DNA of 64,000 bases. Origin: Brevibacterium ravenspurgense. GTDB lineage: Bacteria > Actinomycetota > Actinomycetes > Actinomycetales > Brevibacteriaceae. The first letter of the stretch is position 1. Every line of letters begins with the position of its first letter. Below are positions 1-9,304 of the stretch, one piece after another. The translations under genes were made by a program, and so were the position numbers. The stretch covers positions 124,001 to 188,000 of the forward strand of contig NZ_LQQC01000012.1 in NCBI RefSeq assembly GCF_001584615.1, read 5' to 3'. Under the pieces are notes generated by a model. It ran no database searches. It was not told where the DNA came from and was given only the letters and a program-made list of their open reading frames with translations.

Positions 1-1
1 G

Positions 2-76
2 GGCCTGTGCGGGCAGATCTTCATCGGCATCTTCGGCACCGTGTTCGCCATCATCGCCGCCCGCGGCAAACGGTAG
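2..76 (+). CDS. C-terminal end of a membrane protein (cut by window edge)
   Basis: An open frame enters from the left edge and stops at TAG. The 24 visible residues are hydrophobic (a stretch around IFIGIFGTVFAII) and end in a basic tail, RGKR, as in the last membrane helix of an integral membrane protein with its C-terminus in the cytoplasm. A hairpin follows about 55 nt downstream, fitting the end of a transcription unit. The family cannot be named from so little sequence. Confidence 0.55.
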   Translation, partial: GLCGQIFIGIFGTVFAIIAARGKR

Positions 77-130
77 ACCGCCTGTTCCGGAACCGGTGCC
101 CAGCGGCAGCCGCACCGGAACCGGGGACAG

Positions 131-170
131 CAAGCGGCGCAACGTCAGAAGAATGACGAGGCGCCGCTTG
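131..170 (+). terminator. Hairpin after the left-edge gene
   Basis: CAAGCGGCGC and its exact reverse complement GCGCCGCTTG are separated by 20 nt and followed by TCTCTGT. It lies between the converging ends of the left-edge gene and the MetE-like gene. The same stem core returns at 1502-1538. The loop is long and the T-tract weak, so termination is likely but not certain. Confidence 0.5.
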
Positions 171-206
171 TCTCTGTGCCGGTGTTAGGTGATCAGCGCA
201 GCTGGG

Positions 207-1409
207 TCAGCTGCCCAGGCGCTTGGATGCGATCTCAGCGCCCTGTGCGAGGCTTTCGAGCTTCGCCCAGGCGATTTCAGGGTGGACGCGTCCGCCCAGA
301 CCGCAGTCGGTCGAGGCGACGACGTTTTCGGGGCCCACCAGGCGGGCAAAGCGCTCAATGCGGTCTGCCACCAGCTGCGGGTGCTCAACGATATTCGTCG
401 AGTGGGACACGATGCCGGGGATGATGTACTTGCCGTCGGGCAGCTTGGTGTCCTCCCAGATGCGCCATTCGTGTTCGTGGCGGACATTCGCAGCTTCGAA
501 GGTGATGCCGGCGGCGTTGATGCTCAGTACATCGTCGACGATCTCTTCGAAGGGCAGGTCCGTAACGTGCGGGCCGTGCCAGGAGCCCCAACAGGTGTGG
601 AAGCGCACCTGCTGCGGGTCGATGCCGCGCAGCGCGTAGTTGAGCGCCTCAATGCGCGGACGCGTGAACTTGCGGTACTCCTCGAACGTGGGGGCGGGAT
701 TGATCTGGTCCCAGTTCTCAGCAATTGAGGGGTCGTCGATCTGGATGATGAAGCCGGCTTCGGCAATTGCCAGGTACTCTTCACGGAAGACATCGGCCAT
801 GGCCCAGATGAACTCTTCCGCGGTGTCGTAGTAGCCGTTCTCGATGCGTGCGGCAGAGCTTGGGCCGAGCGAGTTGATGTAGGCGGTCGATGGGTCGACG
901 CCGGCTGCCTCGCAGGCCTTCTTCAGGTTCTGGATGTCACGCTGGATGAGCTCCTGGCCGACGTAGCGCACCGGCTCAACGGCCACGGGGAACTGCTGCT
1001 GCTGTCCGGTGTCAGCGCCAGAAGCTTCCACGTCGCCGTACACGCCGGGGAACAGGTGGCGGTCGCGGCGGTCGGGAAAGCTGGTCAGCACAACCTTGCC
1101 CGGTTCGGAGCGGACCGGGGGAGCATTGTGGAAGTGCACATCCTGCAGTTCAAGGCCCGAGGTGCGCTCAAAGGAGTAGTGCCACCAGGCGCCGTAGTCC
1201 CTTTCGGCGGCCATGGCGTGACCGTATTCGCCGTCATTGACTTCCGTGATGCCGACGTCCTTCTGGCGCTTGACGATGTCGACAACGGAATCGGTCAGCA
1301 GCTGTCCGAACTCGTCTGTGTCGATGTTGTCATCAAAGCGCGCGGCGTTGGCGGTAATCAGCTTGTCGGTGCGCGGCAGTGATCCGGCGTGAGAAACGCG
1401 AATGGTCAT
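207..1409 (-). CDS. MetE-like (cobalamin-independent methionine synthase family) methyltransferase
   Basis: The 400-residue product matches the C-terminal catalytic barrel of MetE without the N-terminal half, as in the short MetE-like proteins common in bacteria. It opens with VSHAGSLPRT and keeps the zinc-ligand pattern: HTC near residues 271-273 and a late cysteine in DCGLGGR near 369, where zinc would bind a thiol substrate. The family transfers methyl groups to homocysteine or similar thiols, but the donor is often unknown for short members. An ATG 15 codons upstream is possible, but AAAGGAGC sits just ahead of the chosen ATG. The gene stands alone between two hairpins. A role in methionine synthesis or methyl salvage is inference. 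Confidence 0.8.
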   Translation of the reverse strand: MTIRVSHAGSLPRTDKLITANAARFDDNIDTDEFGQLLTDSVVDIVKRQKDVGITEVNDGEYGHAMAAERDYGAWWHYSFERTSGLELQDVHFHNAPPVRSEPGKVVLTSFPDRRDRHLFPGVYGDVEASGADTGQQQQFPVAVEPVRYVGQELIQRDIQNLKKACEAAGVDPSTAYINSLGPSSAARIENGYYDTAEEFIWAMADVFREEYLAIAEAGFIIQIDDPSIAENWDQINPAPTFEEYRKFTRPRIEALNYALRGIDPQQVRFHTCWGSWHGPHVTDLPFEEIVDDVLSINAAGITFEAANVRHEHEWRIWEDTKLPDGKYIIPGIVSHSTNIVEHPQLVADRIERFARLVGPENVVASTDCGLGGRVHPEIAWAKLESLAQGAEIASKRLGS

Positions 1410-1501
1410 GATGCTCCTTTCTGGATGAATTTTTTTCATCATATGAACGGGCAAACATGCGTGTTCCGACGTTGACGCATTTCGGAATATTTGTGAAATA
1501 A

Positions 1502-1538
1502 AAGCGGCGCCTCGTCATAAATTGACGAGGCGCCGCTT
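1502..1538 (-). terminator. Terminator of the SSADH pair
   Basis: A perfect 15-bp stem (AAGCGGCGCCTCGTC and complement) around a 7-nt AT loop, followed on the minus strand by a T-rich stretch. It separates the aldehyde dehydrogenase genes from the downstream MetE-like gene. Confidence 0.75.
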
Positions 1539-1574
1539 GGCTGAGGCGCTGTGCTCAGGTGAGCACGGTTTGCG

Positions 1575-2948
1575 TCAGTCGGCCACGTAGTACAGGCGCT
1601 TGTTGACGAATTCGTCCATGCCGACGGGGCCGAGTTCACGGCCGTAGCCGGAGCGCTTCACACCGCCGAACGGAAGGTATTCGGCACCGGCCTTCGGGAT
1701 GTTGACCGAAGCCATGCCCACCTCCAGCCGGTCGGAGACCTTCTGGGCGCGTTCGACGTCTTCGCTGAAGACCGTGCCGCCCAGACCGAACTGAGTGTTG
1801 TTGGCCAGTTCCAGCGCTTCTTCGTCAGAGGACACCGGGTAGGCCACGAGCACCGGACCGAAGAACTCTTCGTAGTAGATGTCCGAGCCCACCGGAATGT
1901 CGGTGATGACGGTCGGGGACACGTAAGCGCCCTCGTCGGAGATCTGCCCGCCGGTGCGGATGGTGGCGCCGGCGTCCTTGGCGCGCAGAATCTGGTCGTA
2001 GAGGTTCTCAGCTGCTGCGCGCGACGACAGCGGCATGTAGACGTTCGGGTCTTCGCTCGTGTAGTCGCCGGGGGTGGCCTCAGATGCCAGACGGACCAGT
2101 TCGTCAACGAACTCTTCGTACATGTCGTCCATGACGATGATCCGCTTGTTCGAGTTGCACGCCTGGCCGGTGTTGAACAGGCGGGTCTTGTAGGCGAGCT
2201 GAGCCGAAGCCTTGACATCGGAGGAGTCCAGCACGATGTACGGGTCGGAACCGCCGAGTTCAAGAACGGCCTTCTTCAGCGCCTTGCCGGCCTGAGCCGA
2301 AATTGCGGCACCGGCGCGTTCGGAACCGGTGAGCGAAACACCGGCGATGCGGTCATCGGCAATGACCTTCGAAATCTGGTCGTGCTTGGCGTAGATGTTC
2401 TGGAAAACACCTTCCGGCACGCCGGCCTCCAGCATGATCTCTTCCATCACGCCAGCGGACTTTGCGCAGATTTCTGCGTGCTTGAGAACGATCGCGTTGC
2501 CCAGCATGAGGTTGGGGGATGCGAAGCGAGCCACCTGGTAGTAGGGGAAGTTCCACGGCATGATGCCGAGGATGGTGCCGACCGGCTTGTGCTGCATGAC
2601 AGCCTTGCCTCCGGGGGCATCCAGCGGAACATCCTTGGTGAACTCTGCGGCGTTGTCGGCGTAGTACCGGTAGATCTTTGCGCAGTATTTGGCTTCGCCG
2701 ATGGCCTCCGAGCGGCGCTTGCCCATTTCGACGCCGATGATTTCGGCGAGCTCTTCGGCGCGCTCGTCGTAGAGGTCGGCAACGCGGTGGACGATCTTCG
2801 CCCGTTCGCTCATGTCGAGCTCAGCCCATTCGCGCTGGGCCTTTTCTGCCTTTGCGAGAACTGCTTCGAGTTCGTCGTCGCTGATGGCCGGGAACGTTTC
2901 AACGGTCTCTCCCGTTGCCGGGTTGATGACCTTGTAGTCCATGCTCAT
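1575..2948 (-). CDS. NAD(P)-dependent succinate-semialdehyde dehydrogenase, copy 2
   Basis: This 457-residue aldehyde dehydrogenase has the general-base glutamate in ELGGSDP near residue 229 and the catalytic cysteine in GQACNSN at 264. IMPWNFPYYQ and the C-terminal FGGVKRSGYGRELG are typical of the GabD/SSADH branch, which oxidises succinate semialdehyde or similar short aldehydes to acids. The start ATG follows the stop of the upstream paralogue directly, with GGAGG placed inside that stop region, so the two are co-transcribed and probably translationally coupled. A second in-frame ATG lies two codons later. The substrate is not proven: the branch also includes enzymes for other aldehydes. 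Confidence 0.85.
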   Translation of the reverse strand: MSMDYKVINPATGETVETFPAISDDELEAVLAKAEKAQREWAELDMSERAKIVHRVADLYDERAEELAEIIGVEMGKRRSEAIGEAKYCAKIYRYYADNAAEFTKDVPLDAPGGKAVMQHKPVGTILGIMPWNFPYYQVARFASPNLMLGNAIVLKHAEICAKSAGVMEEIMLEAGVPEGVFQNIYAKHDQISKVIADDRIAGVSLTGSERAGAAISAQAGKALKKAVLELGGSDPYIVLDSSDVKASAQLAYKTRLFNTGQACNSNKRIIVMDDMYEEFVDELVRLASEATPGDYTSEDPNVYMPLSSRAAAENLYDQILRAKDAGATIRTGGQISDEGAYVSPTVITDIPVGSDIYYEEFFGPVLVAYPVSSDEEALELANNTQFGLGGTVFSEDVERAQKVSDRLEVGMASVNIPKAGAEYLPFGGVKRSGYGRELGPVGMDEFVNKRLYYVAD

Positions 2949-4328
2949 TCAGTCCTCCTTGGTGTAGAACAGGCGTTTGTTGACGAATTCGTCCATGCCG
3001 ACGGGGCCGAGCTCGCGGCCGTAGCCGGAGTTCTTCACACCGCCGAACGGCAGTGCGGCTGAATCGGTGTCGTAGGAGTTGATCTTGGCCATGCCCACGT
3101 GCAGGCGGCTGCCGACGGCTTCTGCACGTGCGGTGTCGGTGCTGAACACGGTGCCGCCCAGACCGAAGCGCGAATCGTTGGCAAGTTCAAGGGCCTCTTC
3201 GTCCGAGCTGACGCGGTACACCACAAGAACGGGGCCGAACAGCTCTTCGTAGTAGACATCCGAGCCCACGGGGACGTCGGTGACGACGGCGGGGCTGAAG
3301 TAGGCGCCGGGGCCGTCAGCGAGTTCGCCGCCGGTGCGGATGGTCGCGCCGGCATCCTTGAGCTGTTCCATCTGCTTGGCGAGGTTCTCTGCCGCCCCGC
3401 GTGAAGACAGCGGCTGGTAGACGGTCGGGTCGTCGCTCGTGTAGTCGCCGGGTTTCATGTCTGAGGCCAGGCGGACCAGTTCGTCGACGAATTCGTCGTA
3501 GGCGTCGTCCATGACGATCAGGCGCTTATTGGAGTCACACGCCTGGCCCGTGTTGTACATGCGGGTGGCAAACGCGTCCTGCGCTGCCTTCTTCGCGTCC
3601 TCGGTGTCGAGGATGATGTACGGGTCGGAACCGCCAAGCTCAAGAACGGCCTTCTTCAGCGCCTTGCCGGCCTGTTCCGACACGATTGCGCCGGCGCGCT
3701 CTGAACCGGTGAGCGAAACACCAGCAATGCGGTTATCCGCAATGGCTTCGGCAATCTGGTCGTGGGAAGCGCGCACATTGACGTAGACGCCTTCGGGCAG
3801 ACCGGCTTCGCGGAAGATGTCTTCGATGATCTGCGCGGATTCGGGGCAGATTTCAGCGTGCTTGAGCACAATGCCGTTGCCCAGCATGAGGTTGGGCGCA
3901 GCAAAGCGAGCCACCTGGTAGTAGGGGAAGTTCCACGGCATGATGCCCAGCAGAACGCCGATGGGGCGGCTCTGCAGGATGGCAGCGCCGTCCGGGGTGT
4001 CGAGTTTCTTGTCGGCTGCGAATTCAGCGCCGTTGTCGGCGTAGTAGTTGAGGATTTCAGCGGAGAACTGGGCTTCTTCAGCGCCTTCCGAGTGGCGCTT
4101 GCCCATTTCCTTTCCGATGATGTGGCCGAGTTCGTCAGCGCGTTCGTCGAACAGCTGAGCAGCCTTCTTCACAACGGCGGCGCGCTCTTCGATGGGACGA
4201 GCGGCCCACTGCTTCTGGGCTTCGACAGCTGTGTCGAGTGCCTGGTTCAGCTGGGCGTCGGAGATGGTTTCGTACTCGGCTTTCACCTGGCCGTCTGCCG
4301 GGTTCGTCACCGCGTAGTTCGAGCTCAT
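2949..4328 (-). CDS. NAD(P)-dependent succinate-semialdehyde dehydrogenase, copy 1
   Basis: A 459-residue aldehyde dehydrogenase, first gene of a two-gene operon with a close paralogue. The glutamate in ELGGSDP and the cysteine in GQACDSN (residue 264) are at the same positions as in the neighbour, and IMPWNFPYYQ is identical. The active-site flank differs (CDSNKRL versus CNSNKRI), and so does the C-terminal region that shapes the substrate pocket, so the copies may prefer different aldehydes. AAGGAGGG lies just before the ATG. The tandem arrangement points to duplication in place. No GABA transaminase or permease gene is adjacent, so a GABA pathway is not shown here. Confidence 0.85.
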   Translation of the reverse strand: MSSNYAVTNPADGQVKAEYETISDAQLNQALDTAVEAQKQWAARPIEERAAVVKKAAQLFDERADELGHIIGKEMGKRHSEGAEEAQFSAEILNYYADNGAEFAADKKLDTPDGAAILQSRPIGVLLGIMPWNFPYYQVARFAAPNLMLGNGIVLKHAEICPESAQIIEDIFREAGLPEGVYVNVRASHDQIAEAIADNRIAGVSLTGSERAGAIVSEQAGKALKKAVLELGGSDPYIILDTEDAKKAAQDAFATRMYNTGQACDSNKRLIVMDDAYDEFVDELVRLASDMKPGDYTSDDPTVYQPLSSRGAAENLAKQMEQLKDAGATIRTGGELADGPGAYFSPAVVTDVPVGSDVYYEELFGPVLVVYRVSSDEEALELANDSRFGLGGTVFSTDTARAEAVGSRLHVGMAKINSYDTDSAALPFGGVKNSGYGRELGPVGMDEFVNKRLFYTKED

Positions 4329-4399
4329 CGACCCTCCTTAGTCGTTCGAGGTCTCTGTTAGCCCTAACACTATCGGCACCGGGGAACATTCCGCTTAGC

Positions 4400-5422
4400 C
4401 TATTGCTGTGCTTCCCAGGCGAATGTCGCAATCCAGTGGGATGACATGTATTCGTCCGATACGGCGGCCTCGAGGCCCGGCGCCATAAGTGCGGGCACGG
4501 CAGGGCGCAGCTGTTCGGCGCGGACCGTGTCGCCCCAGTCTGCGAAAACTGCCGCTATGCGGATAAGAGAAGCGGCGACGGTCAGACCCAGACCGTAGAG
4601 GTGCGACTGGTGCCCGTCCGTGGGGTCGAGCACTGTCAGCGGTGTCAGGACCTCGGAATCGGGCGAGAGCTCGGACAGGAACGCAGGCAACCAGGTCTCG
4701 AGTTCTTCGCTGCTGAGCACCTCGAGCATGAGGTCGGCCTCGCAGAGTCCCGCGGACAGGAAGTCGTGACCGCTGCGCTCAAAGTGGAACGGCCACGCGC
4801 GGTCACCGGCGAAGAACCTGCGGGCCGCAGCATCAACGGCGCTGACGACGTCGTTGCGCTCAAGCGTGATTGCCGCCCGCCGGATTCGGCGCAGACCAAA
4901 GGCGGTGTTGGTGTGCAGGCCGTGGCGGACCGGCGCAGGCGCTGTATCCAGCCAGTTCAGTGTGAGGTCAAAAACTGCCTCAGCGAGCACAGCTGCATTT
5001 GCGGCAAGGGAATGCAGCTGAGGCAGGTGAGAAGTATGCAGGGCGGAGGCCAGTTGTGCCGCCCACGCCCAGCCGTAGGGACGTTCCCATGACGGATTGG
5101 CCCGCATGTACGTGGCCTCGACCTCGAGGTTCGCCGGGCTCAGGTGCTCCGTGAGGATCGTGAGTGCCTGCTGCGCCCACGGTGCGTCCAGGCCCTCGGA
5201 TTCATATTCGGCTTCCAACAGCTGAGTCAGCAGCCAGTGCATGTGCACACTGGAATGCCAGTCAAAGGAATTGCCGAACGCCGGGTGCATGTCCACCGGC
5301 TGCTTCAGGTCCGCATGGTCGCGCTGCACGTGGTGCGCGGCATACGGAAACTCGCGGGTGACGTTCTCAAGCGCCACCGCCGCCAACTGTTTTCTGCTGG
5401 GCCGCCGGTGTGGAAACAACAT
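4400..5422 (-). CDS. DUF2891 family protein
   Basis: The 340-residue product carries the DUF2891 signature near its start: HPAFGNSFDWHSSVHMHW, with paired histidines, aspartate and tryptophans. The rest looks alpha-helical with many Trp, His and Glu residues, as expected of an alpha/alpha-barrel. No signal peptide is visible, so it is cytoplasmic. The family has no established reaction; a carbohydrate-related role is sometimes supposed from its fold. It is monocistronic, with a repeat-filled intergenic region upstream and the SSADH operon downstream in the same direction. Confidence 0.75.
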   Translation of the reverse strand: MLFPHRRPSRKQLAAVALENVTREFPYAAHHVQRDHADLKQPVDMHPAFGNSFDWHSSVHMHWLLTQLLEAEYESEGLDAPWAQQALTILTEHLSPANLEVEATYMRANPSWERPYGWAWAAQLASALHTSHLPQLHSLAANAAVLAEAVFDLTLNWLDTAPAPVRHGLHTNTAFGLRRIRRAAITLERNDVVSAVDAAARRFFAGDRAWPFHFERSGHDFLSAGLCEADLMLEVLSSEELETWLPAFLSELSPDSEVLTPLTVLDPTDGHQSHLYGLGLTVAASLIRIAAVFADWGDTVRAEQLRPAVPALMAPGLEAAVSDEYMSSHWIATFAWEAQQ

Positions 5423-5448
5423 CCCACCAAGTTACCGTTCGTTACTCT

Positions 5449-5591
5449 GCTGCGGCGTGCAAAAACTCCGGACTCTGCTGCGGCGTGCAAAAACTCGGGA
5501 GTTTTCTGCCGAATTGACCGAGTTTTTGCACTTGTGAGCAGAGTCCGGGGTTCGTGACCGCTAGATCCACTGAAGCGCAGCAGCGTGTGCG
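5449..5591. repeat. Nested-palindrome repeat, copy A
   Basis: About 140 bp repeated once more 200 bp away. It contains an 81-nt inverted repeat (5468-5548): CCGGACTCTGCT, 5 nt, GTGCAAAAACTC, a 23-nt centre, then the exact complements GAGTTTTTGCAC, 5 nt, AGCAGAGTCCGG. Inside it, AAAACTCGGGAGTTTT is a second, competing palindrome. A direct half repeat, GGCGTGCAAAAACTC, precedes it. No gene is visible here. Confidence 0.8.
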
Positions 5592-5649
5592 GAATGCGGT
5601 CGCATACGCAGGGAAAACCGCCAGCGGTCCTGTAGGTGTGATCATGTGT

Positions 5650-5795
5650 GTCTGCTGTGGCGTGCAAAAACTCCGGATTCTGCTCTGGTGGTCAAAAACT
5701 CGAGAGTTTTCTGCCGGATCAACCGAGTTTTTGCACTTGTGAGCAGAGTCCGGGGTTCGTGACCGCTAGATCCACTGAAACGCAGCAGCGTGGGA
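5650..5795. repeat. Nested-palindrome repeat, copy B
   Basis: Second copy of the preceding element. The right half is nearly identical (over 75 bp from about 5712 with only a few changes, ending CGCAGCAGCGTG), while the left arm has decayed: GTCAAAAACTC replaces GTGCAAAAACTC, so the long hairpin is weaker. It ends just before the purL terminator. Confidence 0.75.
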
Positions 5796-5816
5796 TGAAA
5801 GCGCAGAAAACGAACG

Positions 5817-5850
5817 AGGTGCCGCTCACCTTGAACGGTGAGCGGCACCT
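5817..5850 (-). terminator. purL terminator
   Basis: A perfect 14-bp stem, AGGTGCCGCTCACC and complement, around a 6-nt loop, 17 bp past the purL stop. The stem is built on the GAGGTGCC motif that recurs through the window. Confidence 0.85.
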
Positions 5851-5867
5851 GGTGTGTTGGCTTCAGA

Positions 5868-8189
5868 TCAGCCGAAGTGCTTGAGCATGGTGCCCTTCGA
5901 GGTTTCCAGGAGCTCCTGCAGACCGATGGTGAACTGGTCGACCACCTCGAGGCTCGCCTGGTTGTCTTCGCCGGCATCAGTCATGCCGATGCGCACGTGT
6001 GGGAAGTTCCGGGCGGTGCACATGTCGGTGAAGCGCACTTCTTCCGAACGCGGCACGGCGACGATTGCACGGGCTGCGGTTTCGGAGAACAGTGCGGTGA
6101 ACAGGTCCACACCGTCGCGGTTGATGACTTCGTCCAGCCAGATGCGCGCACCCATGCCGAAGCGCATAACCGATTCGGCCACGGCGATGGCCAGACCGCC
6201 CTCCGAAAGGTCGTGCGCGGTGTCGATCATGCCGTCGCGGCTGGCGTTGATGAGGATCTCGCCGAGTTCGCGTTCAGCTTCCGGCTTGAACTTAGGCGGC
6301 AGACCGCCCAGGTGGCCGTGTGCGACATCCGCCCAGGCCGAACCGCCGAAGTCCTCTTCTGTTTCGCCCAGCAGGTAGATGGCGTGGCCGGCACCCGTGA
6401 AGCCCGACGGGGTTGCGCGGGTGACGTCGTCGAAAACGCCCATGACGCCGACAACCGGGGTGGGCAGGATCGCGGTGTCGCCCGTCTGGTTGTACAGCGA
6501 CACGTTGCCGCCGGTGACGGGAACGCCAAGAGCCTGGCATCCCTTCGCGAGGCCCTCAATCGCGGTGGCCAGCTGCCACATGATGGCGGGGTCTTCCGGC
6601 GAACCGAAGTTGAGGCAGTCGGTCACGGCCATCGGACGAGCACCGGTGGTGGCGACGTTGCGGTAGGCCTCGGCCAGTGCCAGCTGAGCGCCGGTTGCCG
6701 GATCCAGGTAGGTGTAGCGGCCGTTGGCGTCGGTGGCCAGTGCAATGCCCAAGCCCGTTTCTTCGTCGACGCGGATGACACCGGCGTCGTCGGGGAAGGC
6801 CAGAGCGGTGTTGCCCTGGACGTAGCGGTCGTACTGGTTGGTGACCCATTCCTTCGAGCACAGGTTGGGTGAGGCCACGAGGTCCAGCAGGGTCTGGCGC
6901 AGTTCGTCGCCGCTTTCGGGGCGGGCCAGTCCTGCGGCGTCGACCGTGTTGGCCTGTGTTTCAGCCTGCCAGGACGGTTCGCTGTAGGGGCGTTCGTAGA
7001 CCGGGCCGTCGTGGGCGACGGAGCGCGGCGGCACGTCGACGATGACGTCGCCGTGCCATTCGATGACCAGGCGGCCGGTGTCGGTGACTTCGCCGAGAAC
7101 CGAGGTTTCGACTTCCCACTTGCCCACGATCTCCATGAATTCGTCGAGCTTCTCGGGCCGCACAACTGCCATCATGCGCTCCTGAGATTCCGACATGAGG
7201 ATCTCTTCGGGCGTCAGCGTGGGGTCGCGCAGCAGGACGTCGTCCAGGGCGATGTGCATGCCGCCGTCACCGTTGGAGGCCAGTTCCGAGGTGGCACAGG
7301 AAATGCCGGCCGCGCCGAGGTCCTGAATGCCCTCAACGGTGTCTGCAGCGAACAGTTCGAGGCAGCACTCGATGAGCACCTTTTCGCTGAACGGGTCACC
7401 GACCTGCACTGCGGGGCGCTTGGATTCGGAGCCCTCTTCGAAGCTTTCGGAGGACAGGATGGAGGCACCGCCGATGCCGTCACCGCCGGTGCGCGCACCG
7501 AACAGAACAACCTTGTTGCCGGCACCGGAGGCGTTCGCCAGGTGGATGTCGTCGTGTTTCATGATGCCGACGGCCAGCGCGTTGACCAGCGGGTTGCCCT
7601 GGTAGGCGGGGTCGAAGATGGTTTCGCCGCCGATGTTCGGCAGGCCGAGCGAGTTGGCGTAGCCGCCGATGCCGGCAACAGCGCCGTGGCACACCCGAGC
7701 GGTGTCAGGGTGGTCGATTGCACCGAAGCGCAGCTGGTCCATAACCGCGACCGGGCGTGCACCCATCGAGATGATGTCGCGGACAATGCCGCCGACACCC
7801 GTGGCCGCACCCTGGTAGGGCTCGACCATGGTCGGCGAGTTGTGGGACTCAACCTTGAACGTGACGGCCCAGTTCTGCCCGATGTCGACAACACCGGCGT
7901 TTTCGCCGATCGGCACGAGCATGTGCTTCTTCATGTCTTCGGTCAGGTATTCCCCGAACTTGCGCAGGTGCACCTTGGAGGACTTGTAGGAGCAGTGCTC
8001 CGACCACATGACGGAGTACATGGCCAGCTCTGCCGAGGTGGGACGACGCCCGAGCACTTCGCGGATTGCGTCGTACTCGTTTTCCTTCAGGCCGAGTGAC
8101 GCCCAGTCCTGCTCGACATCCGGGTTGGCGGCCGCGTATTCGACGGTCTCCTTGACCTTTTTGTCGGCAGAGGGGTTCGTGGATGACAT
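5868..8189 (-). CDS. purL: Phosphoribosylformylglycinamidine synthase subunit II
   Basis: The ATPase/synthase subunit of FGAM synthase, which converts FGAR, ATP and glutamine-derived ammonia to FGAM (step 4 of IMP synthesis) in complex with PurQ and PurS, both encoded about 8 kb upstream. The 773 residues match the small-type PurL. The N-terminal [10 protein letters not shown] carries the catalytic histidine region, and two AIRS-like halves follow (the second with [10 protein letters not shown] and DLSEGGLA). I chose the ATG at 8189 because GAGAGG precedes it and the protein then has usual length. An ATG 26 codons upstream would add a polar tail with no good ribosome site. purL is unlinked from the purQ operon by about 7 kb of unrelated genes. 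Confidence 0.95.
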   Translation of the reverse strand: MSSTNPSADKKVKETVEYAAANPDVEQDWASLGLKENEYDAIREVLGRRPTSAELAMYSVMWSEHCSYKSSKVHLRKFGEYLTEDMKKHMLVPIGENAGVVDIGQNWAVTFKVESHNSPTMVEPYQGAATGVGGIVRDIISMGARPVAVMDQLRFGAIDHPDTARVCHGAVAGIGGYANSLGLPNIGGETIFDPAYQGNPLVNALAVGIMKHDDIHLANASGAGNKVVLFGARTGGDGIGGASILSSESFEEGSESKRPAVQVGDPFSEKVLIECCLELFAADTVEGIQDLGAAGISCATSELASNGDGGMHIALDDVLLRDPTLTPEEILMSESQERMMAVVRPEKLDEFMEIVGKWEVETSVLGEVTDTGRLVIEWHGDVIVDVPPRSVAHDGPVYERPYSEPSWQAETQANTVDAAGLARPESGDELRQTLLDLVASPNLCSKEWVTNQYDRYVQGNTALAFPDDAGVIRVDEETGLGIALATDANGRYTYLDPATGAQLALAEAYRNVATTGARPMAVTDCLNFGSPEDPAIMWQLATAIEGLAKGCQALGVPVTGGNVSLYNQTGDTAILPTPVVGVMGVFDDVTRATPSGFTGAGHAIYLLGETEEDFGGSAWADVAHGHLGGLPPKFKPEAERELGEILINASRDGMIDTAHDLSEGGLAIAVAESVMRFGMGARIWLDEVINRDGVDLFTALFSETAARAIVAVPRSEEVRFTDMCTARNFPHVRIGMTDAGEDNQASLEVVDQFTIGLQELLETSKGTMLKHFG

Positions 8190-8348
8190 GCCTGTCGAGG
8201 TCCTCTCGTTGGTGCGCTCCTCGCGCGTATCCGGGTGCGCGGGGATGACGGGGGATTCCGTGGTCATCCTACCGCGCGCGTACCCGCCTGCGGCACGCGG
8301 TCGATGGGCGTCGCACCGGGGTGCTCCGCAAAGCTCACGAGGTGCCGC

Positions 8349-9173
8349 TCACCTGAGCGGGCGGACTGTCAGGGACTGTGTGACAACGGCAAAGGGGCCG
8401 TAGGCGTCGTGCCAGACGGTGTGGGTTGTGCCCAGGCCGGTGGGGCCGAAGCTGACACTGACATCCCCGGCCTGCCAGGGCAGGCCGACAGGGTCCTGGG
8501 GGACCGGCTGCGGCTGCACTCCCGGTACGGGTGCGTGGGGCTTGCGGATGTACGTGACGGTCAGTTCGACATTGGGATACGCGACCTTCCGCGGATCTTC
8601 GCGGACTGACATGCCGTTGGCGGTATCGAGCAGGGCCGCAGACTTCGCGAACTGCGAGGTCGGCTCATCGGCGAGATCAACCGTGGACGCCAGCCAGAAG
8701 TGCGCACGCCCCGGTTCGAACTGGTGCCGGTACGCCCGCAGAGTGGTGATGTAGTCACCTGGCCACACGCTCGAACCGGCGAACTCTTCCATGTCCTCCA
8801 GCGGGGTGAGTGCGGGGAAAGGCGAGGCGGCAAGAGAAGCGGTCTCCACCTCGAGAGTCAGCCAGGCGCGAGCCCGCACAATGACCCGCCCGCCATAGGT
8901 GAGCAGCACTTCGACCAGTTCGATGGTCCGTCCCGGCCGCAGCACCTCAACGCTGTAGTCATACGTCGCAATCGGCACCACACCGTAGATGTCAAAGCTG
9001 ATCCGCGAAACCTGCAGGTGGTCGTGACCGCGAGCCTGCGCGTCAGATTCGATGATGTGGGTGATGAGGCCCAGCGTGGGCGAAATGTGCTGCTCTTGCG
9101 GGTTCCACGCTCCCGAGGTGTGCTGCGTGGCCGTGAAGCTGTGCGCGCCGTTGCGCTTGAAGAAAACGTCCAT
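8349..9173 (-). CDS. Acyl-CoA thioesterase-like double hot-dog protein (TesB-like)
   Basis: A 274-residue protein with the layout of the actinobacterial thioesterase family. The N-terminal hot-dog half has GAWNPQEQHISPTLGL and RISFDIYGVVP (substrate-channel region), and the C-terminal half includes VELTVTYIRKPHA and ends in a strand-rich segment. Members hydrolyse acyl-CoA esters or act as acyl-transfer relatives; the chain length cannot be read from the sequence. It starts about 130 bp from the divergent trhO gene and runs toward purL, with a GAGGTGCC motif just past its stop. A link to the nearby acyl-CoA synthetase is possible but not shown. Confidence 0.7.
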   Translation of the reverse strand: MDVFFKRNGAHSFTATQHTSGAWNPQEQHISPTLGLITHIIESDAQARGHDHLQVSRISFDIYGVVPIATYDYSVEVLRPGRTIELVEVLLTYGGRVIVRARAWLTLEVETASLAASPFPALTPLEDMEEFAGSSVWPGDYITTLRAYRHQFEPGRAHFWLASTVDLADEPTSQFAKSAALLDTANGMSVREDPRKVAYPNVELTVTYIRKPHAPVPGVQPQPVPQDPVGLPWQAGDVSVSFGPTGLGTTHTVWHDAYGPFAVVTQSLTVRPLR

Positions 9174-9304
9174 ACGCGCATTGTGGCACGCGTCTCATAC
9201 GGTGGAGCAGCTGACGGGATCTGGTGAGGCCCGGCCCTCGGGAGTGAGCCCGGCGGGTGGTGACCGGCGCCTCGGCAGTTGGGGCGCTCAATACAATTGA
9301 GGCT

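Noticed and set aside
1410-1574. SAM or cobalamin riboswitch before the MetE-like gene
   Set aside because: The leader is short and AT-rich and lacks the conserved boxes and helices of these riboswitches.
5838-6872. 344-codon open frame opposite purL
   Set aside because: Antisense shadow of a conserved enzyme; low-complexity Val/Gly/Asp composition and no ribosome site.
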